DNA from: Limanda limanda
Taxonomy: Eukaryota; Chordata; Actinopteri; Pleuronectiformes; Pleuronectidae
Direction of reading: 5' to 3'
DNA: 64,000 nucleotides
NCBI RefSeq assembly: GCF_963576545.1
Contig: NC_083644.1
Span: 22,209,893 to 22,273,892 of the forward strand
Positions 36,891 through 64,000 of this stretch are shown here, piece after piece. Each line of letters begins with the position of its first letter. Position 1 is the first letter of the stretch. The notes below the pieces were generated by a model that searched no databases, was not told the DNA's origin, and worked only from the letters and a program-made list of their open reading frames with translations. The translations under genes and the position numbers were made by a program.

Positions 36891-38298
36891 CACACCTTTC
36901 GATTTCTAATAAACCCAGTCACTGCCAGTACGCTGTCCCTCCAATCAGACCAGGACTTACCCAGAAAGTTCACAGATTATCTATAAAACCAACATTGTTC
37001 TCTGGAACCCACGTAAACAGCCAGTGGCTGAATGATGACAGGCAGCTACACATTTCTTAAGTTCTTCATGTACAAAGCAACTCAACATTAAGCTCTTGAT
37101 AAACAGGTCTTTGCCAAACATGAGAACAAAATAGTCACTGTGGATTTCTGAGTACTCAGTTTGACCTTTCATCTCAGGAAAAGCACTAGCATAAATAACT
37201 TTATTAGTTATGGCTGCATTCCATTCAAATCCCCCTACATATATATGTAAACCCTAAATTGTGCCTGCTGGCTAGCTGGCACAGCTCATTAGTTACACTT
37301 GTGTTTTCCTGCTATAATTCCAAATGTCTGCCACAAAAGCCGCTGTAGAAAGATGCGTAATGGATGTGTCACACAAATAGAATTTTGAGATACAGACTGT
37401 TATCTGAATGATCAGGGACGTAAGACAGAGATGGGAGAGGGAACATGTGCGTACAAATGTTTGTTTAGCACTGGAGGGGAAGGAACAGTGATATCCTTAC
37501 TCAAAATAATGAATGCAGAAACAGGATGTTTGTTGTGCACTGTTAAGAGATATTGTGCAGAGAATGGTCGGTAGGAGAGCTAAGAGGTTAAATTCACAAC
37601 CTTCCCCTCCAAAGAATCACAAAATTATTAATTCTGTCCAATATAATGCATCAAAGCAGTATATATGTTGAAATAACTCACTACTGACTCTTTGAATAAC
37701 AGAATTTGTTGTTTTGTGTTTTCAAAAATCTAATTTGATTCTACCAAAGCCTGTTTTCAGATAAATGACCTTTGAACATCCTGTGGAGTTGCAGACAGTT
37801 TTAACCCTACTCAGATCCCTAAAATAACAAATAACATCCCCAGGGCAGACTTTCTTCAGGGATATTAAACCTAATTTACCAAAAATCCAGTTATAATAAC
37901 TCCATAGACAAAACAAAACATTTGCTTTTATCCGCAAGTCATGTGCAGGTGACAGAATCTCCAGTAAATACAAAGGAATGAAACTCTAGATCCTTAAAAT
38001 ATAATATAAACAAGCAGATACAATAATCCAGAGCTGCAGGAGTCTTCCCTGAGGTTTCCTAAATTGAGTGCTGACCGTTTGTTGAAGCAGGCCCGAGTTC
38101 CATTTTTGTGATTAAAGCACCAAACCCCAGGAACATTTTTTAACTATAAGGTCCTGATGTGAAGACAGTAAGCGCTGGATGAGTATTGGATATAGGCTTC
38201 CTAAGGAATTTGAAGAAGAAAGTAATTACACTACATTCAAAAAAGACCAAATACCTATTGAGGGTTCCTTTCTTGTTCAATATACATAATAATGGTAA
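36891..38298. other. Intergenic spacer
   Basis: No gene or repeat recognised with confidence. Confidence 0.45.
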
Positions 38299-38526
38299 TG
38301 GTCTGTTTTTATATAGAGCTTACCCACTCAAAGGGGTTAACACTAGCCACATTCATCCATTTACACACATTCATACAGCACTACTACACACAACGCTTTT
38401 TCTATCACAAACAATTCACAGTTTTGGAACAGCCATCAGGGACAATATTTTGCATGCAGACTGGAGGAGCCTGGGATCGAACCACCACCTTCTGGTTAAT
38501 GGACAACATGCTCTACCTCCTAAGGG
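38299..38526 (-). mobile_element. tRNA-derived SINE, reverse orientation
   Basis: Runs from ATGGTCTGTTTTTATATAG through ACCCACTCAAAGGGGTTAAC to the tRNA-like head GGGATCGAACCACCACCTTC ... GCTCTACCTCCTAAG, whose complement carries a box B-like GGTTCGATCC and a box A-like segment. It is a decayed copy. Confidence 0.65.
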
Positions 38527-38859
38527 AAAGAGTTCAAGTTAGTGCTTGAATACTTTTTCCTCTTAATTTTCCCAAATCACTTTCACCCTCTGCCCTGTAA
38601 CATTGAGCACAGTTCCAAGGACACCATTTGTCTGAAAGGGGGAACAGGGAGAGAGAGGGCCTCTTCCTCTGATCAGGAGTGTTCACTTGAAGCAAGACAC
38701 AGACTGAAAAACAGTTGTGGATGTAGGCCAGCAGCTTATAGTCCCATCCCACATTGTTACCACCACATTGTTCAACACCAGACCACTCTGACTCAGCACG
38801 CTGCGTGTCGTCAACTTGGTAAAATTGACAGCAGCCTGGGAGGATGCTGCTGATGAAGT

Positions 38860-39090
38860 GAGTGAGAGGAAGAGGCTGTTGTGTGCAGTGATGAGAAAGA
38901 ACAATGTGGCTGGAAAGCAACAGTCTGTCCAGTGGAGGTTGGCTGCAGGGGTTTTGTTGCCAAATCCACCATCAGGTTGCTCAAAGATCTAGTAATCAAC
39001 AGAGAAGCCCTGTGCCAGACCATACAAGAAACATCCCAGGCTGCAGAGCGCAGGAGGAAAAAGACCCCAACTGGGCCCCAAAGATGTTAG
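38860..39090 (+). pseudogene. LINE reverse transcriptase tail fragment
   Basis: The frame reads CGWKATVCPVEVGCRGFVAK, then STIRLLKDLVI and AAERRRKK. The (G/A)WK...P(V/I)EVG(C/A)RGF pattern is the C-terminal end that follows the reverse transcriptase in some fish non-LTR elements. Only this part remains. Confidence 0.65.
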
Positions 39091-40285
39091 GGACACACAC
39101 CCAGGTCTGATCAGCCTGACTTAGATGAGGGTGTATTGTGTTTAAAAAGCTGAAACAAGGCCAATGAAACTAGGGAACACAACTGATGATATAACATCAC
39201 AAAATATCCGACATCTGCTGGTGGTTGGCAACTTATCATCATAAAATTCAGAAGACATAAAAGGGATAATCATCATCTTGTCTTATGTTCTAAAATCCAT
39301 TAATATCTTACTATACAATCTGGATTCTATGTCAGCCTGTTCAATGTCTGTTCAATTTCCTCAACACCTCATCGATCTTCTCAAACTTGGCAACTGAACC
39401 GCTGAGAACCCAACAAAGTCCAGTGTCGACTGTGAGGTTGTTTTGGATTAGCGGTCATTGAGAAAGCATGAAACATTGCATTTCTTCTTATTACTTGATA
39501 TGTCAGTGCAGCACCAGGACAATTTACATCGTGCTCGTGCCAGGATATCGTGAGTCAGAACTGTCTATGCAGAGCAGCAAACTCCTGTTGTAACAAACAC
39601 ACCCACTGTGGCCTGGAAAGGGTCAACGGTATTGTTCGCCTACACAGCATGATTGTGAGAGGTGGTATTTGTGTGACATTGTGCAGACCACCCTGGGGTC
39701 AGCTGGGAACAGAACAGATCAATTTTTTTTTTTTTATTGTGTAACACTATTAAGTGTTCTTGTGGTGCTTTTCACATGCAAGATGGATTTCAGGCTTTGA
39801 CTTCACCGAAGCCATAAAATTTCCATGTGAGCTTTTACCCACAATTGATACATTTACTCCAGTACTGCCAGGGGACAGTAATATGTAATAACAAGTTTTA
39901 TGGCTTGGGATAATGCTCCCAAAAAAGCCCCTTCCAAAAATGTGTTCAGACACTGCACTGGTGTTTTAAATGAAGTATTTATATTAAGAGCTGAATACAC
40001 AATATTTCTTAGCAGTCATGTTTGCACGTGTTTGTTAAAATCCCAGCAAAAATTGTTTGTATTTCGACAGTGATTCAAAAATCACAACAATGGATCAGAA
40101 GCACCAACAAGTCGTGATGATGTTGATTCTAAGGACAAGTTGAGAGACAACCTCATTGTTCACTGTTTGCATTGTGTCTGGTAATGTACAGAGCAGGAGA
40201 CAGAGAATGTGTGATACCAACAGAGAGCCTAACAGTGTCTGTCAACATCCACTCATCACACACAACTGGAACGAGAGAAACTGCC
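39091..40285. other. Intergenic spacer
   Basis: No gene recognised. A T-run at 39724-39735 is the only notable feature. Confidence 0.45.
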
Positions 40286-41296
40286 TAAAGGCCAATTTAT
40301 GATGCCTCTACGTCTTTTCTAAAACGGATAGATAAGACCGCCCTATCCGTCGTGGAACGCCCTCTCCGAGCGCCTCGGAGAGCTTTTCGTACACCTGTGA
40401 TTTTTCTAACTGTCCGTGTTTATGTCGGAGAGCCCACAGACAGCTCTTGGCTGTGATTGGTCCGCGAACTACATAATTTCCCTACGACGTCATTTCCGGA
40501 TATCACATTACCGGTCCTCTAACTTTCTGATTCACAAAAAACACATACACAACTACGATTCTACGATTAATGTGACATGTGTTTTAAGCCAGCGGAGTTG
40601 TCCGGCTGACGGTGGCTCGTTATTGCACTGACGGCATGTGTGCACGGTCAAATACGGTTATAACGAGCTTTCATAACGGCGCTAGCGTGCTAGGCTAGCG
40701 GGCTAGGCTAGCGGGCTAGCAACCATGCTAACTGCGGTGGTAACGGTGCAAAAACCCGCCTTCACGACTTTAATTCCATTTCTATCATGACACTGTTTCT
40801 ATAATACCGCCAGGCTAGAAGCAAACACTGGATAGTAGTAGTTAGTGCCGGGAGTCCCTGCTGACTGTGTGTGGAAGCTGGGAGGGGAGCTAGCTAGGAT
40901 GGGAGCTAGCTAGCTCCGTCTAGCTTCAAGCTACACGGAGCTTCAAGCTGTGGAATCAGCAACACAGTTCGGAAACAAGACGGGGGAACTGCTGCGCTAA
41001 GAAACGATAACATCAGCATTTTGACCTGCTGGGTGTCACTTTATTTAGTTCTGTTAGTTGCCATGGTTCAGTGTGTGGGAGGCGAGCCGACAGAGGTAAA
41101 CAGACACACGTGGACTTCTTCTTCCGAGAATGGGGTAGGCTTCTCTGAGCTCGTCTTCCGTTGCGCCACCTATGGGTTTGGCGGGGAATTGTTTTCAACG
41201 TACAGTGGTCGGAGAGGTAAAAATCAAAAAGACTCTCTGCTCGCCGTGGAGCCCTCTCCAAGAAACGGATACGTAGAAGCATACTGGAGCCTTAAG
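40286..41296. mobile_element. ~1 kb non-autonomous DNA transposon, copy 1
   Basis: Begins TAAAGGCCAATTTATGATGC and ends with the imperfect inverse CGTAGAAGCATACTGGAGCC-TTAAG. A second copy with the same order of sequence is at 59197-60195. Contains GCTAGCGGGCTAGGC tandem words near 40,680-40,720. The AAGGCCAATTTAT tip resembles ISL2EU/Harbinger-type fish elements (from memory). The 128-residue frame at 41021-41407 extends past the end of the element and is partly shared with copy 2 but truncated there, so it is unlikely to be a gene. Confidence 0.75.
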
Positions 41297-41673
41297 CTGT
41301 GGTTTCAAATATCTGCAAATGGCTTCGGCAGTAAAAAAGGTGATACATTCATCACCTCTAAAGCAACACAGGAAAAGCCACAGGCTATAACCTCAATAGT
41401 TATGTAAGCTTTGTGACATCACATACTAAGCAGACTCTGACACACACAGGACGACCAGACTTTTAATGAGCGTCTGTTCTGATCCTGGAGCAGCGCTGGG
41501 TATAATTATTCAGCGGCAGCACATCGCTAAGACAATGAACGGAGCAGAAAACATGGATCGATCCTGTTATGTCTCTGTATCGATGCACAGTCGCCCACTT
41601 CCGCGAGTAAGGCGGCTGTCCCTGCAGCCGCTCAGCCTCGGCTTCCCTGCTCTGTGGCACCCGCCCACAACCC

Positions 41674-41805
41674 ATATCTCGGGATCTCGCAAAAGTATCT
41701 CGGGATCTCTCAAAAGTATCTCGAGATCTCGCCAAACTTTCTCGGGATCTCTCAAAACTTTCTCGGGATCTCGCAAAAGTTTTGCGAGGTCTCGCAAAAG
41801 TCAGT
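41674..41805. repeat. 20-bp minisatellite with palindromic unit
   Basis: About six copies of the unit TATCTCGGGATCTCGCAAAAG and variants, followed by an inverted half (TTTTGCGAGGTCTCGCAAAA) and a T-run to 41820. The unit can pair with its own last copy. Confidence 0.85.
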
Positions 41806-41824
41806 TTTTTTTTTTTTTTTTCAC

Positions 41825-43030
41825 CCATCATTTTTTTTCCCTCTGTCCCCTGGGGGGCTCCGTAACAAACCTATGCACTCGTAAAGATGAATGCATCGGA
41901 AATGAAATTTGACTGCCAAAATATTAAGAGTGAACTGTGTCCCTAAGACTAAGGAAATGCTGCTCTAGCTAAAAGAAAACAACTGTCAGATAGCAATTTC
42001 TACACGAAACCCATTTATCTGAGGTGGAACATGATAACTTGAAAATGTCATGGACAGATCAAATATGGACGAGTTGCAGGGTGACATTTAAACACATGGT
42101 GGGAATTAAATGAAAAATAATATGTAGATTCTTCAGAACACCATAAATGATAGGTCAGGCTTTTAACTGTTTTTTACAACAACTCTGTGCCTCAGGAGGT
42201 AGAAATTATATGATGGGCCCAACTTGTCCCAGCTCATGTTGGAGAAACTGTCAAACACACATTGCTTGTTCTGGAGAAAGGTATTCGATGCCCTTGAAAG
42301 AGTTTTCCAACAGGAAATTCCACGTAAGCCCACAATTGCATTTTTGTAACTAAGGGGCCAAGACATGCTTTACAGCCTTGCAGACATTTTCATTAAAGTT
42401 ACCTGGTGGCCATGATGGTTGAGCAGATGAAGGTGAAAGTTTGGGCAGAGGCCCAGGTTAAGTAAACATAAGGGGTCAGAGTCTGATCAGGTAATAATAG
42501 GGCATCCTGCAGTAGATAAAATAGAGATGTCTGTGTCTAGAACTGAGCAGTTGAGGTGAAGGTGGATTAGTGGGTGGTGTAAAAAGGTATTTGTTCTAGT
42601 AGAATATGCTGTTCCAATATTTGTAATTAAGATCGTAAAATAATAAAAGCGTGAAAGTTTGGGGGTATTCAGGATGAGTCCAACAGATGACTTTGCGATC
42701 GTCTCTGAATGCCACTAGAAATTCCCTGATTAATAAATCTTTTACGATAATCTTGGATCATCAGATTTGAATGATTACATGAGATGGTGATGTTTTGATT
42801 GTTTTCTTTCATCTCTAACTGGAAGATATATTAGCACCAGGCAGAATGTATGCCCAATTTGTGGTACATGCAGCAGGGGGACTGACAACATGATGTATGG
42901 GAAGTCAACGGCTCGAAAGCCTGGTCAAGGTAACTTGAATATGTGTTACGGTCAAAGGTCCACAGGGCTGATTTGGACATGCTGCTGGTGGGATTTTTGT
43001 ATGTTCACTGGCCTCGGGCAGAGTTGGTGC
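41825..43030. other. Intergenic spacer
   Basis: No gene or definite repeat recognised. Confidence 0.45.
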
Positions 43031-43033
43031 TGT

Positions 43034-43115
43034 AGGGGCGGCTGTTGCTCAGGAGGCAGACCAGAAGGTTGTGGTTCCTTGAGCAAGACAATGTTGGAAT
43101 CCAAGCTTGGCTGCG
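43034..43115 (+). mobile_element. tRNA-derived SINE head fragment
   Basis: GGGGCGGCTGTTGCTCAGG, AGACCAGAAGGTTGTGG and TTCCTTGAGCAAGACAATG follow the tRNA-like head and start of the body of a common fish SINE, the same family as the reversed copy at 38,299-38,526. It is truncated. Confidence 0.55.
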
Positions 43116-43372
43116 TGACTTCTAATTATTTTAACTGTTGTCCTATTTTCATTTCTCCACAGTATCTGGAAGTCATTTTAGGAGGATCTGTAAACGATTT
43201 TGGTTCTCAGATCTCTGTCGGAAGATCTGTTAATCTCACTGAGACAATCTGATTATGTAAGGCATCCGACTATATTCAAAACTTGTTCTTCATTTGATTG
43301 AATGAGTTGTAAAACATGTATAACTATGTACACCTTGTATAATTTCATATGCTGCAGTAAATCAGGTAATGC

Positions 43373-44202
43373 GTGCACTGGACTGTGGGATTTCAAGCAA
43401 GCTGTTTCTCATAATCCCTCAACCCCTTCACATATGGTGTTAATGAGAGAGGGAATCTGGGAAAGCATGCAGAAGGGTTCCGGGGTGTTGAGGCCTTCGG
43501 TCAGCTGTCACTCCTCAGCGTCTCCCTGCTTCGAACCTCACCCAATGATAGAAAGAGTCATGCCTCTGAATCACTCAAAACAGTCTAGAAATTTATCTTT
43601 CACATATGGTATACTGTATATACAGTCTCTTCACTACGTATCCCTGTCAAGTTTCTCACAAGGTTTGTCACATTTTATTATGTTGCAGCTTTCTGTTCAA
43701 ATAAAAGAATTTCATGTTATCATGTTGTCAATTTACACTGAATACCCCATAGTGACATAGAAAAAAAAGTGTTTTCTTTTGATGATTTACTTAAAAGAAA
43801 AATCCATTATATCGCATTGACATGTATTACGTATATACGTATTTAAACCCTTGCCAAGACACCTAAGATTTTGATGAGGTGATAAGATCATCTGATGGGA
43901 TATGATTTGTGAAATCAAACACATTTCATATCAGAACAGGAACCAAGCCCTGTCCTGCAGAGCTCAGCGACAGGAATGGGTCGAAACACAGATACACAGA
44001 GGGTGACACAAACAATTCTGCTGCATTGAAGGTGCATATGAGCACAGTGGCCTGTACAACTCTTAAATAGAAAAAGAGTGGAGCAACCACAAGTAGATGA
44101 CTGACTCTATGCATGCACGCCCTAGTTTTCCTCAAGTCAACACCATATGTGAAGGGGTCAAGGGATATCAGAAAACAGCAGGCAAAGAATTCCACAGTGC
44201 AC
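43373..44202. mobile_element. Element with ~70-bp inverted ends enclosing Tc1-like sequence
   Basis: Left arm 43373-43445 and right arm 44135-44202 are imperfect reverse complements sharing GTGCACTG at the tip and CCCCTTCACATATGGTGTT inside. No clear target duplication is visible. Between them lies a Tc1-like remnant. Confidence 0.55.
43650..44130 (+). mobile_element. Degraded Tc1-like transposon fragment
   Basis: TTATGTTGCAGCTTTCTGTTC, ACTGAATACCCCATAGTGAC, GCATTGAAGGTGCATATGAG and AGCACAGTGGCCTGTACAAC match, from memory, the 5' end and early transposase region of fish Tc1-like elements. The frame contains stops, so it is a relic. Confidence 0.7.
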
Positions 44203-45425
44203 TTATTTCCTAACTGTTTCCAACTATTTACGTATTAATGATGCTTCTATCAAATTCAGAACCGTTTTAAACCGGTAAATTAAGGGGTTTCCAGTTTATG
44301 ATCACATAGTCTTACTCATGTTAATTTTTCCTCCAAGAAAGATCTTAGAATCCTAATCTTTAACAGACCAACCTCAAATACCTTCCAGATACTGTGCAAA
44401 AATAAAAAAAGTCACACCGGCAACATTCAAGCAACAATTGAAAACAAATGAAGGAGGTTAATAAAGCTCTTTAGGAATCTCTGAAGTGAATAACAGGCTC
44501 TACTTTTTTATCTAATCCAGAGATATCCTAGATAAAGTAATCATTGGATTATGTATCAACACTGAAAAAGCAAGAGATGTGAACTGTTTTGAAAGGTACG
44601 ATTCCAGTCTATTACAAAGCAATTAAGTCTTTCAAATGTATAATTGTGTGATCGACATGGTTTAATTGCAGTACGAGAACACACAATGTGCAGAGCAAAG
44701 ATAACAGTGGAGAGCATAACAGTTTGACCTGGAATGAATGGCATGTTTGGAAAAGGTAACTCTGGGTAAACGTCATGATCCATGTGCCAGATCCAAAGAA
44801 ACTGGAGATTAAATGAACACAATACCTTGCTTTTCTCCGCCTCGCAGCACCAGCTAAATATTTGATGAGCAGACAAGAGATATCCTCCGGCCCAGTGAAA
44901 TGTTCCAGCTCAAACAAAGGTCCAGAGAAATATTTCACAAAAGAAAAGGACGCTTCTGAACGGCCAAAGCTTTACTGAAGATGTTGGAGTTGATGATGCA
45001 CATTACATTCTAATGGTTTCATGTATTTTACATTAAAATAATATTGGTAAGGCTAAACAGTCGAACACATAATTCTTTCAAGTTGGATGTCACTACGACA
45101 TTTGTTGACATAATGAAGACTGAATGAACCGTCTGTTTCTGTAACTGAAACTTAAACCTCAGGTTAAGTGTCAGAGTGGAATGAGAGGTGTGTGTGTGTG
45201 CTGACACAAACAATGTGGCATCAGGGCTGAGGTGCGCAGTCACAAGTGAGATTAATGACAACCTGAACTGCACAAGGATGTTGACACACTGACACTTAGC
45301 TCCCAGGCTCTTTACATAGACTTTCACTCTCTTTACAAAACTTGTTAAAGAATATTCTTAAAATTATCAAAATTATCTTAAAGAGTAATAAAAGGCTACA
45401 TCAAATTTAAGAAAGTGTTTAAAAA
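44203..45425. other. Intergenic spacer
   Basis: No gene or definite repeat recognised; several overlapping - strand frames at 44,556-44,938 have no motif. Confidence 0.4.
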
Positions 45426-45429
45426 AACA

Positions 45430-45573
45430 TGTCAAACACGGTGCCGCCTTCTGCTTTCATATATGTCCCAGGTTCATTAAGTTTGTTGAGTTCCTCCCTT
45501 CGCTGCACGTCCGGGTGTCGAAATCCTTTCACGTAAAACATAGCCACACTTCTGATTGTTTAGCTTTCGGCAT
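45430..45573 (-). pseudogene. hAT-type BED zinc-finger remnant
   Basis: From an ATG at 45571-45573 the - strand reads MPKAKQSEVWLCFT, stop, KDFDT-TCS, STNLMNLGHI, following the S-x-V-W-x-x-F...D-F-D-T-x-x-C...N-L-x-x-H pattern of the BED finger at the start of hAT transposases. In-frame stops and lost cysteine/histidine ligands make it dead. The upstream 45,574-45,800 is probably its old 5' region. Confidence 0.5.
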
Positions 45574-45800
45574 GTTGTTGTCGTGTCGGCTGGAGTTTGA
45601 AGTAGCTACTAGCTAACTGTAGGCCAATGTTAGGTTGTTACCTAGTGTAGTAGGGTGATTTTAGTGCCGTCAACAACAATGAGCATATTAGAGAGGGAAA
45701 ATATGGTTGCTCTGTGGTAAATGCAATGAAAAGCTGAACCATCGGATCATAACAATTTTTTTTTTTTTACATTTTGATTGCTGACAGCAGGCTCCCCCCA

Positions 45801-47240
45801 TCAGAGACGTCACTATTACACCCGAGGACTGTAATTAGTGTAGTGCTTCTCCTTGAATTTGTGAATAAAACATGTTTTTATTCAAATGCAGTTGACATCA
45901 TACCTACTTTTGGCTTCTACACGAATATATGACAATGTTTCACAATTTCTTTGCTCGTGGTACGTCTACCTAGTTCAAATCAAATGACTTATCAAAAAAA
46001 AAATCCAGAAAAGGAATGGTATTTTCAGTCTATACACCCAAAAATTACTGTTGGTTGTTTTTTGGCGCAGCAAATTATATTGGTTTTTGCTCATTCTTGC
46101 CCGCTTTTTCACCCAATGTATACATTTTGCCATTGGTGGTTCTTCCTCAGATACTTCAGCTGGGTAGCCAAGATGGCAACCATAGAGGTTCCATACAGAC
46201 ATGAGAGCGATCTTGATCTCGACCAGAAAGAGAGTCGTGTAGTTACCAAAATGTCAAACAATATCCTTAAATGGACACATATATTCAAACAGTCTAACCA
46301 AACAAGAGAATGGCTCTTGGCAGTGGGAGGAATTAATAAAATATTACAAATCAAACAAAGTATGAGAAAGTTGTTTATCTTCTGAGTTTGCTCAGTGTTT
46401 TATATTTACAACAGAGACGCGGCAGCCATCTGCTGGAGTCCTGAGCCCTGCTGGCCTGGGAATGTAGCCTGTCACTGACCTGACACACAGGGCTGGGAAC
46501 AGAAGGTGCACTCTCAACACATGAGGAACTGAGTGTACCTTAGATAAAATGTTGCCCCTCAACGCCCAAACCCACAAATACATTAACAACCCTTACCAGC
46601 CTACACACACTCACACACACACACACACACAAAAACACACAAACACAAAACTCATCCTCACCAACACGTCCCGCTCCCCCTGCGGTTTGTGTATCTCAGA
46701 GTTTCTTGTTGGCTGAGTCCACAGCAGCACCCATCCTCAGCTGTGCCAGGGTGCACTCAGGGTTATATGCTTCCTGAGCAGCTTGAGCAAATATGGGAAG
46801 TGGTGGAGACCTGAACCGTAACCCATATGTTGCACCCATGTTGCCCTTTTTTGTCGCCCCAGCATGTTGTTCAACTGCTAAATATGTTCGCCGAAAAGAA
46901 AAATAACTGCCTCATTTTTTACTTGTTAAGCAATTCTTCAAGAATTTGCCTCAGGTTACACTACATTGGTTTATGCCGGCCGCAGTCTGAAACAATGCTT
47001 GTATTCAGCTCAACAACGTCGTGGGAAGTGTTTATGAGAATGTGTCCTGGTGAACATCATTTTTCTAACTGAAGACTTGATTTTATCTCCGTTACATAGT
47101 GGCTCATTGAAAAAAGATGGAGCTGAAGCATCACATGGTCATGCCTGAACCATCACATGGTGCTGTTGAAAGACATTGTGATGTGGTCAAGGAAGGTCAT
47201 TTAAGAGGAGGCCCCGGAGTTATAATTTTTATATATATTT
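45801..47240. other. Intergenic spacer
   Basis: No gene recognised. The 144-residue frame at 45,951-46,385 has no motif. A CA run lies at 46609-46632. Confidence 0.4.
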
Positions 47241-47475
47241 TTTTATTAATACATTTATGATTCAACAACTTCACAGAAGTTGAAGACAACTTTCTTTCTG
47301 GGTATTTTCTGCAATATTTCAAATTCTGGAAATCTAGAAAAGAAGGCAGAAGGAGTCAGTCCTGTCTACAGAAACAGGCTTTAATTCTACGGGCACGGCC
47401 CACCATTCTTTCTGTTTCCTTCCCACCTCAAGCTTAACAATATACAGGAGGTGTTTTTATATTAAACGGCCTGAT

Positions 47476-47587
47476 TTACCACAAACAGTATCGGAAGAAG
47501 AGTGACATGCTCAACAAATTTACTGCCACTGCCAGGAACCACAGCAAGTTGAGCAATCCCAGCCACCACGCTCTGACCTGGGACCTG
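47476..47587 (-). other. Possible terminal exon encoding a membrane tail
   Basis: After a plausible acceptor (TTTTGTGCAG) the - strand frame reads RSQVRAWWLGLLNLLWFLAV, then AVNLLSMSLFFRYCLW and a stop (47476-47478), a single hydrophobic helix ending the protein. An AATAAA on the same strand lies about 230 bases downstream (near 47,242). I find no upstream exon and recognise no family, so this could be chance. Confidence 0.2.
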
Positions 47588-48002
47588 CTGCACAAAACAC
47601 ACACCCATTAGTTTATATTCTCTAATTCTCTATCAGGTGATGTTAGGAGATGAATTATGGCTCTATTAATAGTTTGATTAAAAGAGCCTACATGTACAAG
47701 TTTAATAGGTGCGGTATGCTTGCTGAGACAAGAAAATGTTCATCCTCTTGACAATATGAATTCCACAACATTGCATGCGTCTATGCCCTCAAGGTAACTT
47801 GGCCTCTGTATGATAATGTTGTGCTTTTTGGAGGAAACATTACTCAGTATGTGTTTGAAGGCTGACAGGTCTTACATCGTATTCACCTATAACTGCTGCA
47901 TGAGCATAAAAGCCAATCCAAAGCAATTTTTAATAGGGATTTTAATTATGATCTTTACTACATCAGTCCTGCTTGCCAAACCTGAAGACTCAGTTTATAG
48001 GC

Positions 48003-63898
<15,896 letters not shown>

Positions 63899-64000
63899 CT
63901 AACAAATAAAAGTTACTTAATTCACAGAAATATAAATGACAAGCAGGAGAGATTTAATAAAAAATGTATCCCACTGTATTGAACCTTTGCCATGTATGGA

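Noticed and set aside
41021..41407. 128-residue frame with a hydrophobic start
   Set aside because: Mostly within a repeated DNA transposon; the second copy (59923-60108) stops after 61 residues and differs by frame shifts, so it is not conserved as protein.

Overview
The window is vertebrate nuclear DNA, almost certainly from a teleost fish. It has GT-AG exon/intron genes with vertebrate receptor tyrosine kinases, long AT-rich introns, large tetranucleotide microsatellites, and repeat families typical of bony fish (hAT, Tc1/mariner, L2-type LINE, tRNA-derived SINE). Nothing is prokaryotic: there are no operons, ribosome binding sites or CRISPR arrays.

Two real genes frame the window and point at each other. 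At the left (1-10,099, + strand) is the 3' two thirds of kdr (VEGF receptor 2): 23 exons from the fourth Ig-like domain to the stop codon, then a 3' UTR with AATAAA signals near 10,630-10,657. At the right (51,112-63,898, - strand) is the 3' two thirds of kit (stem cell factor receptor): 14 exons equivalent to mammalian exons 8-21, from the last Ig domain to the stop. The 5' exons of both genes lie outside the window. The convergent kdr/kit order matches the KIT-KDR neighbourhood of tetrapods, but the gap is only about 41 kb. I reconstructed the exon borders by hand; reading phases close in every exon, and 11 of the 14 kit exons have the lengths I recall for human KIT. Two introns, one per gene, appear to use GC-AG borders.

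The 41 kb gap holds no confident host gene. It is a patchwork of mobile elements: an apparently intact 2.7 kb Tc1/mariner-type transposon with a three-exon DD35E transposase (11,629-14,321); a young 4.06 kb foldback element with about 637-bp terminal inverted repeats enclosing a possible small three-exon gene (14,661-18,721); a hAT-like element at 26,167-27,115; a hAT-like element that carries a broken histone H3 gene (31,259-32,496); LINE, Ty3/Gypsy, SINE and Tc1 remnants; and one of two related ~1 kb DNA transposons (40,286-41,296; the other, 59,197-60,195, is in a kit intron). A further hAT element sits in the kit intron at 52,651-53,506. Microsatellites at 19.7-20.0, 21.3-21.6, 21.8-21.9 and 48.0-48.1 kb produce long artefactual reading frames.

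The most unusual items are the foldback element with its internal intron-bearing gene, the histone H3 fragment inside a hAT element, the intact intron-containing DD35E transposon, and a 51-bp near-perfect inverted match between a kdr intron and the kdr 3' UTR.
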